Assembly: GCA_027625915.1 (NCBI GenBank)
Contig: JANTQA010000047.1
Coordinates: 19,344,001-19,408,000 of the forward strand
Length of the DNA stretch: 64,000 nt
Direction of reading: 5' to 3'
Source: Anaeramoeba flamelloides
Taxonomy: Eukaryota; Metamonada; Anaeramoebidae
Shown here: positions 58,222-64,000 of the stretch, in pieces
How the letters are laid out: every line of letters starts with the position of its first letter
Numbering within the stretch: position 1 is the first letter of the stretch
Made by a program: the position numbers and the translations under genes
The notes under the pieces: generated by a model
Told to the model about the DNA's origin: nothing
Seen by the model: only the letters and a program-made list of their open reading frames with translations
Databases searched by the model: none

Positions 58222-59088
58222 ATGTCCAAATCCGAAGTTGCAGAAGATAATCTCTATAGTTATAATGTTGAAGAGCACAACAATTTTTGTGATAAAAGGC
58301 CATGGAAAAAATCAGCAAAATATTTCAATAGTGTCAAAATCTCTTCAATTTCACTTTTAAAAATGGTCATGCATTGTACACAAGGTGTACCTTTAGAGGT
58401 TATGGGTTTACTCCAAGGAAAAATTGAAGAGCACGTTTTTATTATTACAGACGTTTTTGCCTTACCTGTTGAAGGAACAGTTTGTTTTTTTTTTCTTTTT
58501 TCTTTTTCTTTGTCTTTGTCATTTTCATTTTCTTTAAATGGGTTAAAGCTTCTTTCTTTTTTTTCTTTTTTTGTTTTTCAATTTAGGAAACTCGTGTTAA
58601 TGCACAAGAAGAAGCATTAGGTTATATGGCAGATTATTTAGAACAATGTAAAGAAGTTGGTCGATTAGAAAATGCTGTTGGATGGTTTGATTATTCCGAG
58701 ATTAAAATAACAAATTTTTTTTTTTTTTTTCTTCAACTCTTTTTAATTGATTGTGATTTTTTTTTTTTTTCTCTTTTTTATTTGTTTTTGTTTTTTTCTT
58801 TTTAATTTTGGCTACTTAAAATTTAGGTATCATTCTCATCCTGGTTATGGATGTTGGCTTTCTGGTGTGGATGTTACAACACAAAACCTTCAACAAATGG
58901 TAAGATTAGATTTTCTTTTCTTTTTTTTTCTTTTATACTTGAAAATCAATAAAAAAGAAAAAAAAAGAAAAAGTTATTTTGAAAAAACCTTTTTTAAATT
59001 TGTTTTAATTTCCAAAAACAAGACTAACATTGATCAAAACCTTTTTTACTCAAATTTGTTTTTCTTTTCTTTTCTTTTGATTTTTTCT

Positions 59089-59124
<36 letters not shown>

Positions 59125-61624
59125 TGATTTTTGAACAAAAAAAGTATAATGAACCGTGGTTAGCTATTGTAGTTGATCCTGTTCGAACAATTTCTTCAGG
59201 AAAAGTTGAAATTGGTGCATTTAGAACCTATCCAAAAGACTATGTCCCAAAAGATGAAGAATCACAATACCAAACAATTCCTCTTGAAAAAATTGAAGAT
59301 TTTGGTGTTCATGCAAGATCGTAACAATTTTTTTTTTTTTTTTTTTTTTTTTTTGAATGAATTTTATTTATTTTGTATTTTGTTTTGTCTTTAATCTGAA
59401 TTCAACAAGAAACCAATTGAAAGTTAATTGTTTAATGGTTGTAATACAATAAAAACTTTAAAATTAATGTGTATCTTGTAAATCTCAATTTTTAAAATGG
59501 TTGTTAGAAAAAAAGAATAAAAACAGATTCAAAAAATAATTTAATTACTTTTAATTTCTCTAATTTACACTGTAGTCTGTTATTTATTAAAAATATTAAT
59601 CAATTTAAAAGAATTAATTAACATTTTTTGACTCGACTTTATGAAACCCTTTGATTTCTTGAAAAGTAAATTAATTGGAAAAACCTTAGCATAATTAATC
59701 TTAAAATTCAGATATTGATTACTCTAATAAAAAAATAATATATAACATGTTATTCGCGTGAAATAGACATGTGATATAAATGTTGAAAGTCTTATAAAAA
59801 TAGAAAGAAACTTGTTAAAATATTCATAACCTCATCTATAAAATGTTATAAAAAATGAATAAATTTATAATAATTTTTATTGTTATAAAAGGTTTTATAA
59901 AATTATGTAAAATGTTATGTTTTAAGAAAAAACATGTGTGATATAATATGTTATAAATTAAAATTATTATAAAGCAATAATGCAATAAAAAATATATATA
60001 TATAATAGATCTCGTTCAAATTGTTTCACTATTAAAAACAATGATGGAAAGCTTTTTTTAAATTGCAAAATTGCATTTGAAAAATATTTTTTTTAAAACT
60101 CACAGATTATAATTAAATATTTTATTTTTTATTTTCAGATTTTATCAAAATAAAAACTTTTTTAAAAATTTGGAATATTTTAAAATAATAATATTTATAA
60201 CATGTTATAAAAAGGTTATTATCATTTTTTTATTAAAAAATCACAATATAAACAAGATTATTGTTATAAATATGATGTATGATTGTTTTAAAATTATTTT
60301 TTTATATTAGGGTATTTATGAATTTATTCCTCAAAAAGCTTGAAATAAATTTTTGAAATATCAAAAAGAATTTAACCTTTTTTTTTCGTTGTCTTCGGTT
60401 TTTTTTATAACAACCAATCCTTAATAATTAAACAAAAATTTGATAAAATTTTCCAAAAAAATCAGAAATAAAAAAAAAAAAATAACTTCAATTTTTTAAT
60501 GAATCTTTTATTTTAATTTGAATTTAAATTCATTTGATTTTATCGAATCAAAAAAATTCAATTTTGGAATAAAATAATCTAGTGAAAAAAACTGAAATTA
60601 TCTCAACAAAACATTAACTTCTTACAAAATAATGTAACATCATAGCAATAAACCACAGAGAATGAAGTGAAATGAAAATTAAGATTATTTTTACAAATTT
60701 TCTATAATTATTAAATAAAAATTAATGGAATTCTTCATTTTTTTTTCGCTCTAATTGCTTTTTTTTCTATACTTGATTTGTCTTGTTAGTTTTTTTCAAA
60801 AATACCAAATTTAGAGGAAACTAAAAATTTCCTTAATCAATAAATCAATAATTAACCTTGAATTATTTTTTATTTTTCAAATTACAGTAAATTGAAGCAT
60901 ATTTAAAACTCAAAATAATTAAAATCAAAAAAAAACTTCCCATACATAATAATTTTTTTACCATTTGATTTTTTCAATTTAATTTGATTTAAATTCAAAG
61001 ATCTAATTAATGTAATTTTTTAGATCTTATTCTAAATTTATGAAAAATTAAATTTAAAAAAAACACTTTTTTAAATAAATGAGACAAAGAAAAAAAATTT
61101 CTCAAAATGTTGAATTACCTTTAAATTTTGATCAACAATTTATTTTAAGCAAAATATCTAAATTTTCTAATTATTAATATTTTTTTATTTTTATTTTTTC
61201 TACATAATAAAACCAAATACAATTCAAAATCACGTTAAAAACACATTAAATTAGATATTATCAACTTCCTATTGAATTTTTCAAGAGTTCATTAGATAAA
61301 AAACTTTTAGATTTATTATGGAATCAATACTGGTTAAACACCCTTTCAACATCACCAATCATCACAAATAAAGATTTTGTCACTGGGCAAATTAAAGATT
61401 TAACAAGAAAATTAGAAAATGCACAGCAAACAATTGGATTTGGAAGGCAATATCAAAGTAAAGGAGAATCCCAACTTCGAAAAGTTTCAAAAGATGGTTC
61501 CAAAGCTGCCATTGAACAAATCAATGGGTTAGTTTCTCAAGTTGTCAAAAATAGCTTATTTAATAGTCGCAAACAACTTCCAAAAAGAAGAAAAAAACAA
61601 AGAAGAAAAAAAAAAAAAAACTAA
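58222..61624 (+). CDS. CSN5: COP9 signalosome subunit 5 (JAMM metalloprotease, deneddylase)
   Basis: Five exons (58222-58479, 58587-58684, 58827-58899, 59145-59320, 61255-61624) join in phase to 324 residues, close to human CSN5 (334). The MPN+/JAMM domain is intact: catalytic Glu in [13 protein letters not shown], then [37 protein letters not shown], the zinc motif [14 protein letters not shown] (HxHx10D) and [20 protein letters not shown]. After the last intron the C-terminal helices follow: [39 protein letters not shown] and [20 protein letters not shown]. The tail is unusual, replacing the family's short ending with a basic stretch ([13 protein letters not shown]) encoded partly by an A-run. 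CSN5 removes NEDD8 from cullins within the COP9 signalosome; active-site residues argue it is functional. Intron 4 is 1.93 kb, the others 107-245 bp, with T runs before the acceptors. Confidence 0.95.
59321..61254. other. Long intron 4 of CSN5
   Basis: 1934 bp, GT-AG, between exons that join HARS to [12 protein letters not shown]. About 59740-60330 is rich in GTTATAA/TTATAAC and ACATGTTAT motifs, including self-complementary TATAACATGTTATA at about 60197. No reading frame is seen. Confidence 0.8.
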
Positions 61625-63283
61625 ATCGAAAATTAAGAAATTCTTCTCAACAATATTAAAAAAAAAACAAACAACCATTAATAATCATAAAATCATTTTT
61701 ATCATGGAAAGTAATTATTATCAGAAAAATATTTTTTTATTTAATATTTTTAAATAATCTTTCCTATTCTTTTTTCATTTATCAGAAAATTCTAAATTTT
61801 GATTCAAATTACTTCAATTATATTTTTATATATGAGAAGATAAAATTCATTTTCATTGTTATTTTCTTTTATTTTTTCTTTGTTTTTTATGCTTTGACTC
61901 TATTATTATATTTATTTTTTTCTGAAAAAGATTAAAAAGTTTCTAATCACAGTCATTTTAAAAAAGTACAGACTAATAGTTTTTCAAAACTTCACTCGAA
62001 AATTGTTGAAATGTAAAAAAAAAACACCAATTATTCATTGATTCTTTTTTATAACCTTTTGTTTTAAATTTTAGAAAATGATTATTACTGTTGTGGAAAA
62101 AAAGTGAAACAAGGTTTTTAATTGGGAACATTACTGAAAATGAAAAGTAAAATCAATTAAAAGAAGAAACCAATTAACTTCAAATAATAACCCATTATAT
62201 TATTGTCAATCAACCCAACAAATACAATTTAAATCTACTTGATTTATCGAAATTGTTCGTGTGGTTTTGGAGATCGCAAAAATAGTCAATTTTTCGAACA
62301 AATTTTTAATAATGGATCAATCAAAGAAAAAGCCATACCAAAAGATAGTATTAAAAAAATTGTAATTGTGGTGAATACTTCATTTTGTCTTTATTTATTT
62401 ATTGATTCTTTTTTTAATTGATTTTACTTTTCATTTTCAGTAATGTTCCCAATTAAAAACCGTGATTAACTTTTTTGCCTGTTTCACTTTTTTTCCACAA
62501 AGCTTATCTTAAATTAGAGGAAAATATTCCTACCAATCCAATAATTAGAAAAATATTGGAGAAAACCAACTGATTCAAAAAATATATTTTTAATTTAGAG
62601 ACCAGAAAATGGTGCTTTTTTTATCTTTTATATTTTTAAACAATAATTTATAAGTTTTGTGATTTCTAAAAAATAATAATTGCTCATAATACCATTCAGG
62701 ATACTGTTGAAAATTTTTTTATCGAACAAAATTGACTTTTCAAAATTTAAAAAAAATATATATCACCATTCAATCAACTATATAACCTCTAAAAAATCTG
62801 TTGGTTAATCAGAACAATGATAAAAAGTGCAAATTTAGAAGGGAATAAAAATATAATTTGTTTTTTTTTAATAATTTTTTTTTTCAGGAAATGGAGTCGA
62901 TCATAAGAGTTTGTGTAAATGTAAATCATTTATTGAATAACAAATAAAGTCTGGAATTTCTTTTTAAACATTTCCAACAATAATAAAAATGTATTTCTGA
63001 ATGGTTGTGGGTTAAAATCGGTTTACCATAAGCACCCCCTTAAACAAAATCAATCTATCAATAAAAAAGGGAATTTAAAAAAAAGTAAAAAATATAAAAA
63101 TTAACTCTAAAACATTTTAAAAACAAACAAACAAAAAAAAAATTGGTATTAAAAATTAAATTATTTAAATTTATTTATAGTAAAAATAATAATGGTTTAA
63201 TTTCTAAAAATTATATTCAATATTTATAAAGTTTTAAAAAATAAAAAGTCAAGAATGGAATTCTTTTCAAATTTAATATTATT
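61625..63283. other. Intergenic region between CSN5 and the RasGEF gene
   Basis: The two genes converge here. Apart from the foldback MITE at 62088-62503 I recognise no feature in this AT-rich stretch. Confidence 0.75.
62088..62503. mobile_element. Foldback MITE (about 416 bp) with ~85-bp inverted repeats
   Basis: The left arm TTGTGGAAAAAAAGTGAAAC then TTTTTAATTGGGAACATTAC then TGAAAATGAAAAGTAAAATC is repeated as its complement at the right end. The right arm carries about 17 extra bases after GTGAAAC. TA lies next to both ends (62086-62087, 62505-62506). The loop carries a 60-codon open stretch at 62239-62421 (NCSCGFGDRKNSQFFEQIFN) that looks more coding-like than its surroundings but is not recognised. 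Confidence 0.8.
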
Positions 63284-64000
63284 TTAATAATATTTTTCAG
63301 AATTATTTCTAAATATTAAATTTGAGATCCAATTTTGGAATTCTTTTATTGGATCAATTTGTAGACGATTTTTTTGTAAAATTTTTATATCATCAATAAC
63401 TTTTGATATTAAATAATTTTGATAAAATGAATTCTTCTTTTGGCTATTACCATATTTAAGCTTCAGTATTTTTGATTGGCAATCAAAAAAATAATAAAGA
63501 TTTGGGATGAATGGCTTTTTATTAAGAATATATTCATTAATTTTAATTTTTAAGAATTGTTTTCTATATTTTTTTGAAATATAAAATGTTAATGATTTTA
63601 AACATTGCTTTTCACTTTTTGGTATAAATTTCCAATTTTTTTTTAAATTGATTATTGAATGATTATATAAAGTATCTAAAGATGAAGACATTGCAAAATA
63701 ATTCCCAAATTGATAAAACAATTTAATAAATTCAATAATCTTTAAAATAATTTTGAGCTGAATTTCTTTTTTTTTTTCTTTTGTAATTTCCCAAATTAAC
63801 CAATTTGTAATGTATGAAGAGAAATCAAAAAACATTTGCAAATGAGAATTTTTGAAATTCTTCCCCGCTTCATCCTCTTCTTGTTGCTCTTCCTCTCCCA
63901 CCTCCTCTCTACATTTACCGTTTTTGAATATTTTATCGTTTTCATATCTATTTTTTTTATTGAAAAATTGTATGATTTCATAAGGGCGAATTTGCTGAAA
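63284..64000 (-). CDS. RasGEF (CDC25-homology) domain protein, 3' part, cut by the window edge
   Basis: A minus-strand frame open from the window end to the stop at 63284, so only the C-terminal ~238 residues are present. It matches the RasGEF catalytic domain in order: FQQIRPYEIIQFFNKKN (compare FxxIxPxEfl...WnKkn), an acidic insert EEQQEEDEAG, FSSYITNWLIWEI (the family's FN.vs.Wv..EI motif), IEFIKLFYQFGNYFAMSSSL, NLKKNWKFIPKS, NKKPFIPNLYYFFDCQSKIL, and the terminal INDEX-like RLQIDPIKEFQNWI. The domain catalyses GDP release from Ras-family GTPases. The motif LGNFN.. is altered to FGNYF, and several other positions diverge, so it could be a divergent member. The upstream REM domain, if any, lies outside. 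Confidence 0.85.
   Translation of the reverse strand, partial: FQQIRPYEIIQFFNKKNRYENDKIFKNGKCREEVGEEEQQEEDEAGKNFKNSHLQMFFDFSSYITNWLIWEITKEKKKEIQLKIILKIIEFIKLFYQFGNYFAMSSSLDTLYNHSIINLKKNWKFIPKSEKQCLKSLTFYISKKYRKQFLKIKINEYILNKKPFIPNLYYFFDCQSKILKLKYGNSQKKNSFYQNYLISKVIDDIKILQKNRLQIDPIKEFQNWISNLIFRNNSEKYY

Noticed and set aside
1-64000. LTR retrotransposon, retrovirus-like or other virus-derived element
   Set aside because: No long direct terminal repeats with TG...CA ends, and no integrase, protease, capsid or envelope-like frame was recognised on either strand.

Overview
The window is very AT-rich nuclear DNA from a protist. It has long A and T homopolymers, spliceosomal GT-AG introns with weak AT-rich donors, the standard genetic code, and proteins swollen by Lys/Glu/Asn/Gln-rich low-complexity tracts. 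The combination of INCENP, TACC, RalGAP-alpha, RasGEF and an IRE/Rim15-type kinase with such tracts fits an amoeboid or flagellate protist. My best guess is an Anaeramoeba-like organism, with Amoebozoa as the alternative; this is a judgement from style, not a search.

Layout. 1-2742: the N-terminal and Walker A/B half of a spastin-like AAA ATPase (minus), its C-terminal half missing from at least the next 1.5 kb. 2743-10566: gene-poor DNA packed with short DNA transposons, including two ~220-bp TA-flanked MITEs, a nested repeat, a 937-bp TTAA-flanked piggyBac-like element and a TTAA foldback. 10567-18379: a three-exon AGC kinase of the IRE/Rim15/Greatwall type. 18380-22448: gene-free, with microsatellites and a 451-bp foldback MITE. 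22449-24663: a GPATCH1/TGH-type G-patch splicing protein. 24664-28536: a second piggyBac-like copy, a dispersed repeat, a LINE relic and another repeat. 28537-29565: an OTUD6-type deubiquitinase (minus), with a 490-bp MITE just upstream. 30562-34841: INCENP, scaffold of the chromosomal passenger complex. 38171-50092: eight exons of a RalGAP-alpha-type GTPase-activating protein, with repeats filling its large introns. 50093-54239: gene-free, with a MITE nested in a TTAA element. 54240-55238: a TACC-domain protein (minus). 58222-61624: CSN5, the COP9 signalosome deneddylase, in five exons. 63284-64000: the 3' part of a RasGEF gene (minus) running off the window.

The genes do not form an operon or pathway, but four of them (spastin-like, Greatwall/Rim15-like kinase, INCENP, TACC) touch mitosis or microtubules, and two (RalGAP-alpha, RasGEF) touch small-GTPase signalling. 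The most striking structural feature is the density of small terminal-inverted-repeat elements. At least two superfamilies are present, judged by TA and TTAA target sites. They sit in introns, seven bases after a stop codon, about 70 bases upstream of a start codon, and inside one another. No rRNA, tRNA, CRISPR array, LTR element or virus-like element was recognised.
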